Assembly: GCF_000014805.1 (NCBI RefSeq)
Contig: NC_008570.1
Coordinates: 98,501 to 162,500 of the forward strand
Reading direction: 5' to 3'
Source of the DNA: Aeromonas hydrophila subsp. hydrophila ATCC 7966
Lineage (GTDB): Bacteria; Pseudomonadota; Gammaproteobacteria; Enterobacterales; Aeromonadaceae
DNA: 64,000 nt
Shown here: in pieces, positions 20,825 through 34,295 of the stretch
Numbering within the stretch: position 1 is the stretch's first letter
How the letters are laid out: every line of letters begins with the position of its first letter
Position numbers and translations under genes: made by a program
Notes under the pieces: model-generated
Told to the model about the DNA's origin: nothing
What the model saw: the letters and a program-made list of their open reading frames with translations, nothing else
Databases searched by the model: none

Positions 20825-21412
20825 ATGGAGACGAGTCTGCTGTTATCCATGGCCGGGTTTGCCCTGGCCATGTCCATCACCCCGGGGCCGGTCAATCTGG
20901 TTGCCCTCGGCAGCGGCGCCAGGCACGGCTTTGCGGCCAGCCTGCGGCACGTGGTCGGGGCCACCCTGGGGTTCATTCTGTTGCTGCTGTTGATGGGACT
21001 GGGGTTGGGCGCCACCCTGCTGCAGTGGCCGCTGGCGGCGGAGCTGCTGCGCTGGGCCGGGGTGATCTTTCTCGGCTGGATGGCCTGGCAGCTGCTGGTG
21101 GACAGCGGCCGGGTAGAAGGGGTTGACGGGGTGGCGCCCTCCTTCTGGTACGGGGCACTGATGCAGTGGCTCAATCCCAAGGCCTGGCTCGCCGCCAGCA
21201 TGGGGATGGGCGCCTATGGCAGTGCGGGCGGGGTGGGGCAGGTGGCCCTGTTCAGCGGCCTCTACCTGGTCATCTGTCTCGGCTCTATCGCTTGCTGGGC
21301 CTATGCCGGCAGCCGATTGCAGGGGGTGCTGCTCGCGCCGCAGCGGCTGCGCTGGTTCAACCGGGCGATGGCGCTGTTGCTGCTGCTTTGCGCCGCCTAT
21401 CTGGTGCGTTAG
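20825..21412 (+). CDS. LysE-family amino-acid exporter
   Basis: Predicted inner-membrane exporter of 195 residues with about six hydrophobic helices. The N-terminal signature FALAMSITPGPVNLVALGSGARHG and the central WYGALMQWLNPKAWL are typical of the LysE/RhtB translocators, which export amino acids or related metabolites. The longer reading frame upstream has no plausible start, and the ATG at 20825 begins the first helix directly. It overlaps the convergent AraC gene by 4 bases. Such exporter plus AraC pairs are common, and the regulator may control this gene. The substrate is unknown. Confidence 0.85.
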   Translation: METSLLLSMAGFALAMSITPGPVNLVALGSGARHGFAASLRHVVGATLGFILLLLLMGLGLGATLLQWPLAAELLRWAGVIFLGWMAWQLLVDSGRVEGVDGVAPSFWYGALMQWLNPKAWLAASMGMGAYGSAGGVGQVALFSGLYLVICLGSIACWAYAGSRLQGVLLAPQRLRWFNRAMALLLLLCAAYLVR

Positions 21413-22242
21413 CCCAGCCGGGTCAGCTGATTGCGGTAGTGCCCCGGGGTGGCGGCCACCCGCCGCTTGAACTGGCGCTGGAAGTGGGCCTGATCGGCAA
21501 AACCGCTGGCCAGCGCCACCTCCGCCAGCGGCTCTCCCCGCTTGAGCAGGGTGCGGGCATGGCGGATGCGCTGATCGAGCAGGTAGGCGTGGGGCGTCAT
21601 GCCGTAATGGCGGCTGAAGCTGCGCACGAAGTGGGAGGGGGTGAGCCCGGCCACCGCACTCAATTGAGCGAGGGTGAGAGGGCTGCTGCAGTCGTCCTGC
21701 ATCAGTTCGGCGGCCCGCTGCAGGTGCTGCGGCGGCCGATCGTCCCAGCTGGCCGGGGTGAGCCTGGCCAGTAGCTGGCGACTGAACTGGTGGCAGGCCA
21801 CCTCGCGCGCGAGCGGATCCTGCTCCTGCCACAGCTGCCGGTGGAGCCGGCACAGCCCCTGGTAGAGCAGGGGATCCTGGCTTGCGGTCATGTCGAAGGG
21901 ACGAAACGTGTCGCCCAGCCCCGCCTCTTCCTGCTGGCGCTGCAGCCAGCCGGTGTTGAGGTAGAACATCAGATAGGACCAGGGCTCATCCGCAACGGGG
22001 TTGCAGGCGTGCACCTCCTCCGGGTTCATCAGCACCAGGTGGCCGCGGCCGACCTCCTGCCGGCTGCGCTGGTTGAGGTAGTGGCTGTGGCCGCCGGTGA
22101 TGGCGCCGATGGAGAAGTGGGGGTGGCTATGTTTGTCGTAGCAGACGCGGCGGCCATCCTGCACCGCCCGCGCCTCGATGAAAGGCAGGGCCGGATCGTG
22201 CCAGAAACTGTGGTGATCCGGCGCCGTGTCGGCCCTGCTCAT
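21409..22242 (-). CDS. AraC-family transcriptional regulator with cupin sensor domain
   Basis: A 277-residue regulator. The N-terminal cupin-like part (about 20-160) contains HSHPHFSIGAITGG and the strand motif GHLVLMNPEEVHACNP, as in AraC regulators that bind small ligands. The C-terminal DNA-binding domain (about 180-275) has two helix-turn-helix units: LTLAQLSAVAGLTPSHFVRSFSRHYGMTPHAYL and LAEVALASGFADQAHFQRQFKRRVAATPGHYR. It converges on the LysE exporter and starts only 3 bases after the livF stop, so read-through from the liv operon is possible. The likely target is the exporter gene. Confidence 0.87.
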   Translation of the reverse strand: MSRADTAPDHHSFWHDPALPFIEARAVQDGRRVCYDKHSHPHFSIGAITGGHSHYLNQRSRQEVGRGHLVLMNPEEVHACNPVADEPWSYLMFYLNTGWLQRQQEEAGLGDTFRPFDMTASQDPLLYQGLCRLHRQLWQEQDPLAREVACHQFSRQLLARLTPASWDDRPPQHLQRAAELMQDDCSSPLTLAQLSAVAGLTPSHFVRSFSRHYGMTPHAYLLDQRIRHARTLLKRGEPLAEVALASGFADQAHFQRQFKRRVAATPGHYRNQLTRLG

Positions 22243-22245
22243 GGG

Positions 22246-22947
<702 letters not shown>

Positions 22948-22957
22948 CTTTTTGTCC

Positions 22958-23731
22958 TTACGACTCGCCCAGATAGGCCTTGATCACTGCCGGATTGCTG
23001 CGGATCTCGTCCGGCTTGCCGTGGGCCAGCGGGGTGCCCTGGTTGACCACGAAGATGCGGTTGGAGATCTCCATCACCAGCTTCATGTCGTGTTCGATCA
23101 GCAGCACCGAGACCCCGAACTCGTCCCGCAGGTTGGAGATGAGCTCGTTCAGCTCATCGGTCTCGTGGGGGTTGAGGCCGGCGGCCGGCTCGTCCAGCAT
23201 CAGCAGCTCGGGCCGGGTCGCCATGCAGCGGGCAATCTCGAGCCGGCGCTGCTGGCCATAGGCCAGGTTGCCGGCGGCGCGGTTGGCGAGATCCTTGAGC
23301 CCCACCTTCTCCAGCCAGAAGGCGGACTGCTCCAGCCCCTCCCGCTCGGCGCGGCGAAAGGCCGGGGTCTTGAACAGCCCGGCCAGAAAGCCGGTGTTGA
23401 GGTGCCTGTGCTGGGCCACCAGCAGGTTTTCCACCGCTGTCATGTCCTTGAACAGTCGCACGTGCTGAAAGGTGCGCACTATCCCCTTGCGGGCGATGAG
23501 GTGGCCGGGCAGCCCCTGGATCTCCTCACCCTTGTAGCGGATGATGCCGCCGCTCGGGCGGTAGAAGCCGGTCAGGCAGTTGAAGACGGTGGTCTTGCCC
23601 GCCCCGTTGGGGCCTATGATGGAGATCACCTCCCCCTTGTCCACGTCCAGCTTGACGCCGTTGACGGCCAGCAACCCTCCGAAGCGCATCGACAGATCAG
23701 AGACTTCCATTAACTTCTGATTTGCACTCAT
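22958..23731 (-). CDS. livG: Branched-chain amino-acid ABC transporter ATP-binding protein LivG
   Basis: Second ATPase subunit of the Liv importer, 257 residues. Motifs: Walker [10 protein letters not shown], a LivG-type Q-loop region ([26 protein letters not shown]), signature [14 protein letters not shown], and Walker [16 protein letters not shown]. The start overlaps the livM stop by 4 bases (ATGA), so translation is probably coupled. Confidence 0.95.
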   Translation of the reverse strand: MSANQKLMEVSDLSMRFGGLLAVNGVKLDVDKGEVISIIGPNGAGKTTVFNCLTGFYRPSGGIIRYKGEEIQGLPGHLIARKGIVRTFQHVRLFKDMTAVENLLVAQHRHLNTGFLAGLFKTPAFRRAEREGLEQSAFWLEKVGLKDLANRAAGNLAYGQQRRLEIARCMATRPELLMLDEPAAGLNPHETDELNELISNLRDEFGVSVLLIEHDMKLVMEISNRIFVVNQGTPLAHGKPDEIRSNPAVIKAYLGES

Positions 23732-24995
23732 TTTTTCAACTCCAGATGCGGACGGGTCATCGGCAGCAATCCCTGTGGCCGCCAGATCATCATGAACACC
23801 ATCAAGAGGCCGAACATCAGCATGCGGTACTCGTTGAACTCGCGCGCCAGCTCAGGCAGCACCGTCATCACGATGGCGGCCAGCACCACCCCGATCTGGG
23901 AGCCCATGCCGCCCAGCACCACGATGGCGAGCACGATGGCCGACTCGATAAAGACGAAGGACTCCGGACTGATGAAGCCCTGGCGCGAGGCGAAGAAGCT
24001 GCCGGCGAAGCCTGCAAAACAGGCACCAATGGTGAAGGCGGTCAGCTTGATAATGGTGGGGTTGAGCCCCAGCGACTTGCAGGCGATCTCGTCTTCCCGC
24101 AATGCCTCCCAGGCGCGGCCGAGCGGCATGCGCAGCAGGCGGTTGATGACGAACAGGGTGGCGATCACCAGCACCAGCGCCATCAGGTAGAGGAAGATCA
24201 CCTTGTGGTTGGCGTTGTAGGCGATGCCGAAGAACTCGTGGAAGGTCTCGAAGCCGCCATCCTTGACGGTGCGGTTGAACTCCAGACCGCCCAGGGTCGG
24301 CTTGGGAATGCCGGAGATGCCGTTGGGGCCGCCAGTCAGGCTGGTCATGTTGTTGAGCAGGATGCGGATGATCTCGCCAAAGCCCAGGGTGACGATGGCC
24401 AGATAATCCCCCCGCAGCCGCAACACCGGGAAGCCGAGCAAAAAGCCGAAGGTGGCGGCCGTCAGCCCGGCGATGGGCAGGCACTCCCAGAAGCTGAGCC
24501 CGAAGTAGGTGTTGAGCAGGGCATAGCTGTAGGCGCCGACCGCGTAGAAGCCGACATAGCCGAGATCCAGCAGGCCGGCGAGGCCGACCACCACGTTCAG
24601 GCCGAGACCCAGCATGATGTAGATGAGGGCCAGGGTGGCCAGATCGATGGCACCGCGCGAGGCCATGAAGGGCCAGCTCACTGCGAACAGCAGCACCAGC
24701 ACGGCAGTGATGTTGTAGAGGCGTGGCGCCTCCTCCTGACTCGGCAGCACCAGCTTGGTGAAGCCGACCGAGAAGCCGCTGATGGAGGCCTGGAACAGCC
24801 GGCTTATCTGGCCGCGCAGCAGCTGGAACCAGAACACCAGGGTGGCGCCGCCCAGCAGCCAGGCCAGCGACACGTCGAGCCGGCTGGTCACCAGCAGGCG
24901 GGTGCCGTCGGTTTCGAGCTTGAAGCCGAGCAGCCAGAAGGAGAGCACCAGCAGCACCAGGCTGGCGATGCAGGCATGAACCAATTGACGTTTCA

Positions 24996-24999
<4 letters not shown>
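23728..24999 (-). CDS. livM: Branched-chain amino-acid ABC transporter permease LivM
   Basis: Inner-membrane permease subunit of the Liv importer. The 423 residues begin with the extra N-terminal hydrophobic region typical of LivM (DUF3382-type), followed by the permease core with [41 protein letters not shown] and the cytoplasmic EAA-like loop [22 protein letters not shown]. It overlaps livG at its 3' end and livH at its 5' end, each by 4 bases. Confidence 0.95.
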
Positions 25000-25922
<923 letters not shown>

Positions 25923-25948
25923 ACTGCGTTCCCTGTACTTGCCCGCAA

Positions 25949-25976
25949 AGAAAGGAGGGGTGACTCATGTCACCCC
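25949..25976 (-). terminator. Attenuator-like hairpin between livK and livH
   Basis: GGGGTGAC (25957-25964) and GTCACCCC (25969-25976) form an 8-bp stem with a 4-nt loop. On the minus strand it is followed by TCCTTTCTTT, a partly U-rich tail. Such a leaky structure would let the binding protein be made in excess over the membrane subunits. Confidence 0.55.
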
Positions 25977-25986
25977 GACCGGCAGA

Positions 25987-27108
25987 TTATTTGACTTGAG
26001 TGGAGGTACCGTCGGCGTGCCACTGGAACACACCGAATTCAAAGCCTTTCAGGTCGCCACTCGGAGCCCAGCTCAGGGTGCCCATGACGGTATCGATCGG
26101 TGCGGCCTTGATGGCGGCAGCAACGGCAGCCGGGTCATCCTCACCCGCCTTGGCGATACCGGCAGCCAGGGTTTGCACCGCGGCATAGGTGGTCCACACG
26201 AACGGACCGGAGGAGTCCTGGCCCTTGGCCTTGAACGCAGCCACCAGCGGGGCGTTGGCCGGCACCAGATCATATTTGTTCGGCAGGGTCACCAGCAGGC
26301 CTTCGGAGGCTGGGCCGCCGATGGCGGAGATGTCCTTGTTGCCGACCCCTTCCGGACCCATGAACTTGGCCTTGAGGCCCTTCTCGCCAGCCTGACGCAG
26401 GATCAGACCCAGCTCGGGGTGATAACCACCGTAGTAGACGAAGTCGACGTTCTCTTTTTGCAGCTTGGCGATCAGGGCAGAGAAGTCCTTGTCGCCGGCG
26501 GTGATGCCTTCAAACGCCACCACCTTGACGCCGGCCTTGTCCAGCGCCGCTTTCACGCTGGAGGCGATGCCTTCGCCGTACTGTTTCTTGTCGTGAATGA
26601 CGGCCACGCGCTTGGGCTTGACCTGCTCGATGATGTACTTGGCGGCAGTCGGACCCTGGTCGCTGTCCAGGCCGATGGTACGCAGCACCAACTGATAGCC
26701 GCGCTCGGTGATCTTGGGGTTGGTGGAGGCCGGAGTGACCATCAGCACGCCTTCATCTTCATAGATGTCGGAAGCGGGCAGGGTGTTGTCGGAGCAAAGG
26801 TGGCCGACCACGAACTTGACGCCGTCGTTGATCACCTTGTTGGCGACCGCCACGGCCTGCTTGGGATCGCAGGCGTCGTCATAGATGACGGCTTCGATCT
26901 GCTTGCCCTTGATGCCACCGGCCTTGTTGATCTGCTCGACTGCCATCTTGCCGCCGGTGAACTGCATGTCGCCGTACTGGGCGACCGGGCCGGTGACCGG
27001 ACCGGCGATGCCGATCTTGATTGTGTCCGCCGCGTGGACCAGTGATACCGATCCGAACAGGGCCATAGAAACCGCTGTCCTGACTGCCATTTTGCTCAAC
27101 TTATTCAT
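25987..27108 (-). CDS. livK: Branched-chain amino-acid periplasmic binding protein
   Basis: Periplasmic receptor of the Liv importer, 373 residues with a 26-residue signal peptide ending VSLVHA/ADTIKIG. The mature part shows the type I periplasmic-binding fold with the conserved IGIAGPVTGPVAQYGDMQ start, YDDACDPKQAVAVANK, VGHLCSDNT and TPASTNPKITERGYQLVLRTIGLD. It is the first gene of livKHMGF. Only one receptor gene is present, so it may be named livJ or livK. Confidence 0.94.
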   Translation of the reverse strand: MNKLSKMAVRTAVSMALFGSVSLVHAADTIKIGIAGPVTGPVAQYGDMQFTGGKMAVEQINKAGGIKGKQIEAVIYDDACDPKQAVAVANKVINDGVKFVVGHLCSDNTLPASDIYEDEGVLMVTPASTNPKITERGYQLVLRTIGLDSDQGPTAAKYIIEQVKPKRVAVIHDKKQYGEGIASSVKAALDKAGVKVVAFEGITAGDKDFSALIAKLQKENVDFVYYGGYHPELGLILRQAGEKGLKAKFMGPEGVGNKDISAIGGPASEGLLVTLPNKYDLVPANAPLVAAFKAKGQDSSGPFVWTTYAAVQTLAAGIAKAGEDDPAAVAAAIKAAPIDTVMGTLSWAPSGDLKGFEFGVFQWHADGTSTQVK

Positions 27109-27543
27109 CGATTCGTCCCTTAATCAGTGGATTGTTTCATTTTCCGTGTGCCATTCCGAACCGTGATCCCGCCAGTCCGGCAATAGGTATGGTTCTATCA
27201 TTCCTCGCTGGGCAATAACAAGCTGTTAAAGATACTAACCAGAGAGGGTGGAATAGTGCTTTTTTGAAACAAATAACCAATATTGAAATCTGATTTAGAT
27301 ATTGATGCTAAAGGTGTTGATTAACATCTTCTCAACAAGGTGTGCTTTCGATAAATGATAGATGAAAAAACTGACGATATTTTACCCTGACACTGCTCCC
27401 ATTTTGACCAAAATCCGTTTGCGCAAATAGAAATGAGCGCCTAGATTAGCCAGCATTGACAATTCATTGGCAGTGCTCGTTAAAATCAAGCCTTTATTCG
27501 GGAAATCTGCTAATGTTCCGCCTTTGATCTTCAGGAGACAGAG
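27109..27543. promoter_or_regulatory. AT-rich divergent intergenic region between livK and a LacI-family gene
   Basis: These 435 bases separate two divergent genes and are clearly AT-richer than their surroundings. They must contain the livK promoter on the minus strand, which I could not locate with confidence, and the regulator promoter described separately at 27456-27486. No gene or tRNA was seen. Confidence 0.6.
27456..27486 (+). promoter_or_regulatory. Sigma-70 promoter of the LacI-family gene
   Basis: A perfect -35 TTGACA (27456-27461) is followed by TAAAAT (27481-27486) after 19 bases, or TTAAAA after 18. It lies 58 bases before the start codon. Confidence 0.6.
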
Positions 27544-28548
27544 ATGGCCACTATCAAGGATGTCGCCTCCCGCGCAGGCGTATCCATCTCCACCGTCTCA
27601 CATGTACTCAATCACACCCGTCGGGTCAGCGAAGACGCAACCCAAAAAGTGCTTGAGGCGGTGGCAGAACTCAACTACGCGCCCAACTCGGTAGCGCGCA
27701 GCCTCAAGATAAACTCGACCAAGACCATCGGCATGCTGGTGACCACCAGTGCCAACCCCTTCTTTGCGGAAGTGGTGCAAGGGGTGGAGGCGTACTGCTT
27801 CGAGCAGGGCTACAGCCTGATCCTCTGCAATACCGAGAACCAGCCGCCCCGTCAGCAGCACTACCTGCGCATGCTGATGGAGAAGCGGGTCGACGGTCTG
27901 CTGGTGTTGGGAACCGACATCGATACCCCGCTGCGCGACATGCTGCGCATCCATAAGAACGTGCCGCAAGTGGTGCTGGACTGGGGTACCGAGTGTGACT
28001 TTGCCAACGTCATCAACGACAACGCCCGCATCGGTGCGCGCCTGGCCGTGCGCCACCTGCTGGAGCAGGGTCACCGCGACATCGTCTGCATCACGGGTCA
28101 ATTGGCCAAGCCGACCACCCAGCAGCGGCTGGACGGGGTGCGCGATGCCCTGGGCGAGCAGGGGCTGACCCTGAAAGACGAGCAGATCTTCGAAGGGGAT
28201 TACGAGAGCCAGAGCGGATTCGATGCCATGCAGCGGATCCTGGCCCTCAAGCCGCGGCCGACCGCGGTGTTTGCCTTCGACGATCCCATGGCGATCGGCG
28301 CCATCTGCGCCGCCTGGGAAGCCGGGGTCAAGGTGCCGGACGATATCTCCATGATCGGTTATGACGACGTGGAGATGGCGCGCTTCTCCAGCCCGCCGCT
28401 GACCACCATTCGCCACCCCAAGGCCGAGCTCGGTCTGCTGGCGGTGCAGCAGCTGGTGAGCCGGATCCGCAACAAGGAGCTGGAAGTCGAATCGATGACG
28501 GTCCAGCCGGAGCTGATCGTCCGCCGCTCGGTCAAGTCCCTGCGCTGA
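27544..28548 (+). CDS. LacI-family transcriptional regulator, RbsR/PurR-like
   Basis: A 334-residue repressor. The N-terminal helix-turn-helix MATIKDVASRAGVSISTVSHVLN is followed by the hinge NYAPNSVARSLK, with a periplasmic-binding-like sensor domain from about residue 60. The hinge and segments such as NPFFAEVVQGVEAYCFEQGYSLILCNTE resemble E. coli RbsR more than PurR. No ribose genes are nearby; the neighbours are liv genes and an alpha-glucoside cluster that has its own GntR regulator. The effector and targets are therefore open. AGGAGA precedes the start at good spacing. Confidence 0.85.
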   Translation: MATIKDVASRAGVSISTVSHVLNHTRRVSEDATQKVLEAVAELNYAPNSVARSLKINSTKTIGMLVTTSANPFFAEVVQGVEAYCFEQGYSLILCNTENQPPRQQHYLRMLMEKRVDGLLVLGTDIDTPLRDMLRIHKNVPQVVLDWGTECDFANVINDNARIGARLAVRHLLEQGHRDIVCITGQLAKPTTQQRLDGVRDALGEQGLTLKDEQIFEGDYESQSGFDAMQRILALKPRPTAVFAFDDPMAIGAICAAWEAGVKVPDDISMIGYDDVEMARFSSPPLTTIRHPKAELGLLAVQQLVSRIRNKELEVESMTVQPELIVRRSVKSLR

Positions 28549-28575
28549 TCGCGCCACGGCATAGCCATCAACAAG

Positions 28576-28608
28576 AAAACCCCCTCGCCAGCGAGGGGGT
28601 TTTTGTTT
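28576..28608. terminator. Terminator after the LacI-family gene (copy 1 of a repeated terminator)
   Basis: AAAACCCCCTCGC/GCGAGGGGGTTTT around CA, followed by TGTTT. It lies between convergent genes. The same 31 bases (28578-28608) occur again at 32547-32577. Confidence 0.88.
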
Positions 28609-28617
28609 GGCCCGCGT

Positions 28618-31526
<2,909 letters not shown>

Positions 31527-31810
31527 ATAGCGTCCCTTTTTATTAGAGAATTGTCTGACTGCTGTTGTCGTATTGCTGAATTGAACCTAACAACAAGCGA
31601 TCAGGCCCTCATGAAATATGTGGTGGTTATGTGATCCGGCGCATGCACTTATTTAGACAAAGAGATCTAAATTTTGCGATATTGTTGTACGTCTTGTTTT
31701 TGTGACGTTTTTATCGGGTTATTTGAATTTAAAATTGTTTATTTTCAGCTGGTTGAAATAAAGGCGATCGAATTGGTCGCCACCCGGGCTGGGTAAAGAG
31801 AGGTCTAGCT
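31527..31810. promoter_or_regulatory. Divergent promoter region of the alpha-glucoside cluster
   Basis: This AT-rich region of 284 bases separates the PTS operon and the GntR gene. It contains an inverted repeat TTTAGA (31652-31657) and TCTAAA (31666-31671) separated by 8 bases. The TTTAGAC half resembles the TAGAC core of operators bound by HutC-type GntR regulators. It is a candidate operator only. Confidence 0.4.
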
Positions 31811-32518
31811 GTGATCTACAAATCGGTGGCGGATCGGTTGCGTATCCGGGTCAACGGGGCGGATTGCCGGGTGGGGGATGTCCTGCCGAGCGAGAAAACC
31901 CTGGCGAGTCAGTTCGGGGTATCGCGGATGACGGTGCGCAAGGCGGTGGACATGCTGATCGAGTGGGGGCTGGTGGAGCGGCGCCATGGCAGCGGCACCT
32001 ACGTGACCAAGAAGGACGTGCAGCACGAGACCAAGGGGCTGAGCGGTTTCACCGAGCTGATGCGTGAACAGGGCCGCAGCCTGACCAGCGAGGTGCTGGA
32101 GTTTCGCACCATGCCGGCCCCGCCCGCCATCGCCAGCCAGCTCAGGATCAAGGTGAACGAGCCGGTCTACTTTTCCAATCGGGTGCGCTCGGTGGACGGC
32201 CGGGCCCTGCTGGTGGAGGAGAGCTACATGCCGGTGCGGCTGTTTCGCACCCTCTCGGTGGCCCATCTGGAGGGATCCAAGTTCGCCTACATCGAGAACG
32301 AGTGCCAGCTCCCCATCGCCGGCAACTACGAGAGCTTCAGCGCCGTGCTGGCCGACCGGCGCATGGCCGAGCTGCTGCACATCGAGCAGGGGGCGCCCAT
32401 CCTGCGGCTCACCTCGCTCTCATACGGTGAGAACGGCGAGTTTCTCAACTACTCCATCATGTTCCGCAATGCCAACGACTATCACGTCGACTACCACCTG
32501 CGCCGCGCCCGCGGCTAA
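31811..32518 (+). CDS. GntR/HutC-family transcriptional regulator
   Basis: A 235-residue regulator. The winged helix (about 1-72) contains VLPSEKTLASQFGVSRMTVRKAVDMLIEWGLVERRHGSGTYV, and the C-terminal ligand-binding UTRA domain covers about 90-230 (PVYFSNRVRSVDGRALLVEESYMPV). UTRA regulators often sense sugar phosphates. The start codon is GTG, supported by AGAGG 8 bases upstream. It is divergent from the PTS-hydrolase operon and is the likely controller of that operon. The nearest known functional relatives are regulators of trehalose or maltose PTS genes. Confidence 0.88.
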   Translation: MIYKSVADRLRIRVNGADCRVGDVLPSEKTLASQFGVSRMTVRKAVDMLIEWGLVERRHGSGTYVTKKDVQHETKGLSGFTELMREQGRSLTSEVLEFRTMPAPPAIASQLRIKVNEPVYFSNRVRSVDGRALLVEESYMPVRLFRTLSVAHLEGSKFAYIENECQLPIAGNYESFSAVLADRRMAELLHIEQGAPILRLTSLSYGENGEFLNYSIMFRNANDYHVDYHLRRARG

Positions 32519-32546
32519 CCTACCCCCTCATCTTGCTATGTATGCC

Positions 32547-32577
32547 AACCCCCTCGCCAGCGAGGGGGTTTTTGTTT
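32547..32577. terminator. Terminator after the GntR gene (copy 2 of a repeated terminator)
   Basis: AACCCCCTCGC/GCGAGGGGGTT around CA, followed by TTTGTTT. It is identical over 31 bases to the terminator at 28578-28608 and in the same orientation. It lies between convergent genes. Confidence 0.88.
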
Positions 32578-32598
32578 GATGGGCCCTGAATGGACGCC

Positions 32599-34125
32599 TC
32601 AGGCCTTGAGGCCGAGCCGCTTGGCGAGGCGGTGCAGGTTGCCGCTGTCGAGCTCCAGTGCGCGGGCGGTAGCGGCCCAGTTGCCGTTGTGGGCGGCCAG
32701 GGTCTGCTCGATCAGCGCAAGCTGGAAGGCGTCGGTGGCGGCCCGCAGGCCGAGGCCGCCGGGCAAGGGGGTCATTGGCGCCATGGCGGGGCTGGTGGAG
32801 GGGGGCAGGGGGCCGGCCGCCAGGTTGAAGTGATGGCTGGCGAGAGTCGGGGTCTGGCTGCCCTGTTCGGCCCGCGCCAGCACGGCGGCGCGGTGGATGG
32901 CGTGCTCGAGTTCCCGCACGTTGCCGGGCCAGTCGTGGCGCTCGAGCAGTTGCAGCGCCTGTGGCTGGATGCGCAGCTGCTCCAGCCCCAGGCTGAGCCG
33001 GCAGCGCTCGCAAAAATAACCGGCCAGCAGGGGAATGTCGCCGGGGCGCTCGCGCAGTGCCGGGGCGTGGATCGGAAACACGCTCAGCCGGTGGTAGAGG
33101 TCGGCCCGGAACTGCCCCTCGACCACCGCCTGCTTCAGATCCCGGTTGGTGGCCGCCAGGATGCGCACGTTCACCTTGAGCGGGGTGTCGTCACCGATCC
33201 GCTGCAGATCGCCGTATTGCAGCACTCGCAGCAGCTTGGCCTGCAGCGGCAGGGAGAGCTCGCCGATCTCATCGAGGAACAGGGTGCCCTGATCCGCCAG
33301 CTCGAACTTGCCCGCCCGGTTGTGGATGGCGCCGGTGAAGGCTCCCTTCACGTGGCCGAACAGCTCACTTTCGGCCACCGACTCCGGCAGGGCGGCGCAG
33401 TTGAGGTAGACCAGCGGGGCCTTGGCGCGCTGAGAGCCGCGATGCACCGCCTTGGCGATCAGCTCCTTGCCGACCCCGGTCTCCCCCAGGATCAGCACGT
33501 TCAGCTCCGAGTTCGCCACCACCTCGATCTCGTGGCGCAGCCGGGCCATGGCGGGGGACTGGCCGATCATCTCCGGCTGCTCAGGGCCGGGCCGTGTGCC
33601 GGGGACCAGCGGCTCGCTGCTCTGGCGGGCGAGCCGCTCCAGCAGCAGGGCGTTGTTGAGGGCGGCGGCGGCCAGGGCGCCTACCAGCCGCAGCTCCTCA
33701 TCGCTGATGGCGTCGAACTGGGTCGGGTTCATGCCGTCTATGGTCAGCGCACCGATCAGCGCCTGATCCGAGAACAGCGGCAGACCGACGCAGGCGTGCA
33801 CCTTGAAGTCGTCGTGATCCGGCAGCAGGCCGTCATAGGGGTCGGGCAGGCTGCTGTCGGCGGGGAAGCGCACCACGTCGCCGGCGCGGGCGATGGCCTC
33901 CATGCGCGGGTGATCCTTGAGGGCGAAGCGGCGCCCCAGCACGTCCTGCATCAGGCCGTCGATGGCCAGCGGGATGAACTGGCCCCCCTCGTAGCGCAGC
34001 AGGGCCGAGGCATCCGAGTTCAGCAGGCTGCGCACGCTCTGGATCAGGCGGTGGAAGCGGTCCTGATGGGAGATGCCGAGTTGCAGGTCGAGGGCGATGC
34101 GCGCCAGGCTGTCGGTCGAGATCAC
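32599..34125 (-). CDS. norR: Nitric-oxide-responsive sigma-54 activator NorR
   Basis: A 508-residue enhancer-binding protein that activates norVW when NO binds its N-terminal iron centre. Domains: GAF (about 20-165), AAA+ (about 185-425) with Walker [12 protein letters not shown], the sigma-54 contact loop GAFTGA (near residue 260) and Walker [12 protein letters not shown], and a C-terminal Fis-type helix-turn-helix ([25 protein letters not shown]). It is divergent from norV, and a NorR-type box begins only 6 bases upstream of its start codon, which suggests it represses or limits its own synthesis. Confidence 0.95.
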   Translation of the reverse strand: MISTDSLARIALDLQLGISHQDRFHRLIQSVRSLLNSDASALLRYEGGQFIPLAIDGLMQDVLGRRFALKDHPRMEAIARAGDVVRFPADSSLPDPYDGLLPDHDDFKVHACVGLPLFSDQALIGALTIDGMNPTQFDAISDEELRLVGALAAAALNNALLLERLARQSSEPLVPGTRPGPEQPEMIGQSPAMARLRHEIEVVANSELNVLILGETGVGKELIAKAVHRGSQRAKAPLVYLNCAALPESVAESELFGHVKGAFTGAIHNRAGKFELADQGTLFLDEIGELSLPLQAKLLRVLQYGDLQRIGDDTPLKVNVRILAATNRDLKQAVVEGQFRADLYHRLSVFPIHAPALRERPGDIPLLAGYFCERCRLSLGLEQLRIQPQALQLLERHDWPGNVRELEHAIHRAAVLARAEQGSQTPTLASHHFNLAAGPLPPSTSPAMAPMTPLPGGLGLRAATDAFQLALIEQTLAAHNGNWAATARALELDSGNLHRLAKRLGLKA

Positions 34126-34130
34126 GATGA

Positions 34131-34145
34131 TTGTCCAAATGACAG
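34131..34145. promoter_or_regulatory. NorR binding site 1
   Basis: TTGTCCAAATGACAG fits the GT-N7-AC inverted-repeat pattern of NorR enhancers. It lies at the norR end of the norR-norV intergenic region. Confidence 0.7.
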
Positions 34146-34175
34146 TGTGTTTGTGTTTTTGACTATAATTAGTGG

Positions 34176-34190
34176 TTGTCTAAATGACAA
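34176..34190. promoter_or_regulatory. NorR binding site 2
   Basis: TTGTCTAAATGACAA is a near-perfect inverted repeat with GT-N7-AC, the best of the NorR-type sites here. Confidence 0.75.
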
Positions 34191-34203
34191 TGAAAGATTT
34201 GAG

Positions 34204-34219
34204 TTGTCAATAAAAACAA
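34204..34219. promoter_or_regulatory. Possible degenerate third NorR site
   Basis: TTGTCAATAAAAACAA keeps the outer TTGT/ACAA but has eight rather than seven bases between GT and AC. NorR of E. coli needs three enhancer sites, so this would be the third. Confidence 0.4.
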
Positions 34220-34231
34220 CATGTTATGAGT

Positions 34232-34247
34232 TGGCACATCCTCTGCA
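34232..34247 (+). promoter_or_regulatory. Sigma-54 promoter of norVW
   Basis: TGGCACATCCTCTGCA has GG (34233-34234) and GC (34245-34246) exactly 10 bases apart, the -24/-12 signature of sigma-54 promoters. It lies 48 bases before the norV start and downstream of the NorR boxes. Confidence 0.85.
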
Positions 34248-34295
34248 ATAGCTGGTTCAGTCGAACATACACTATTGCATTCGAGGAACTGCCTG

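Noticed and set aside
31621..31720. CRP-like sites (TGTGA half-sites) in the glucoside promoter region
   Set aside because: Two TGTGA-like halves occur, but neither has an acceptable partner half-site at six bases, so no CRP site is claimed.
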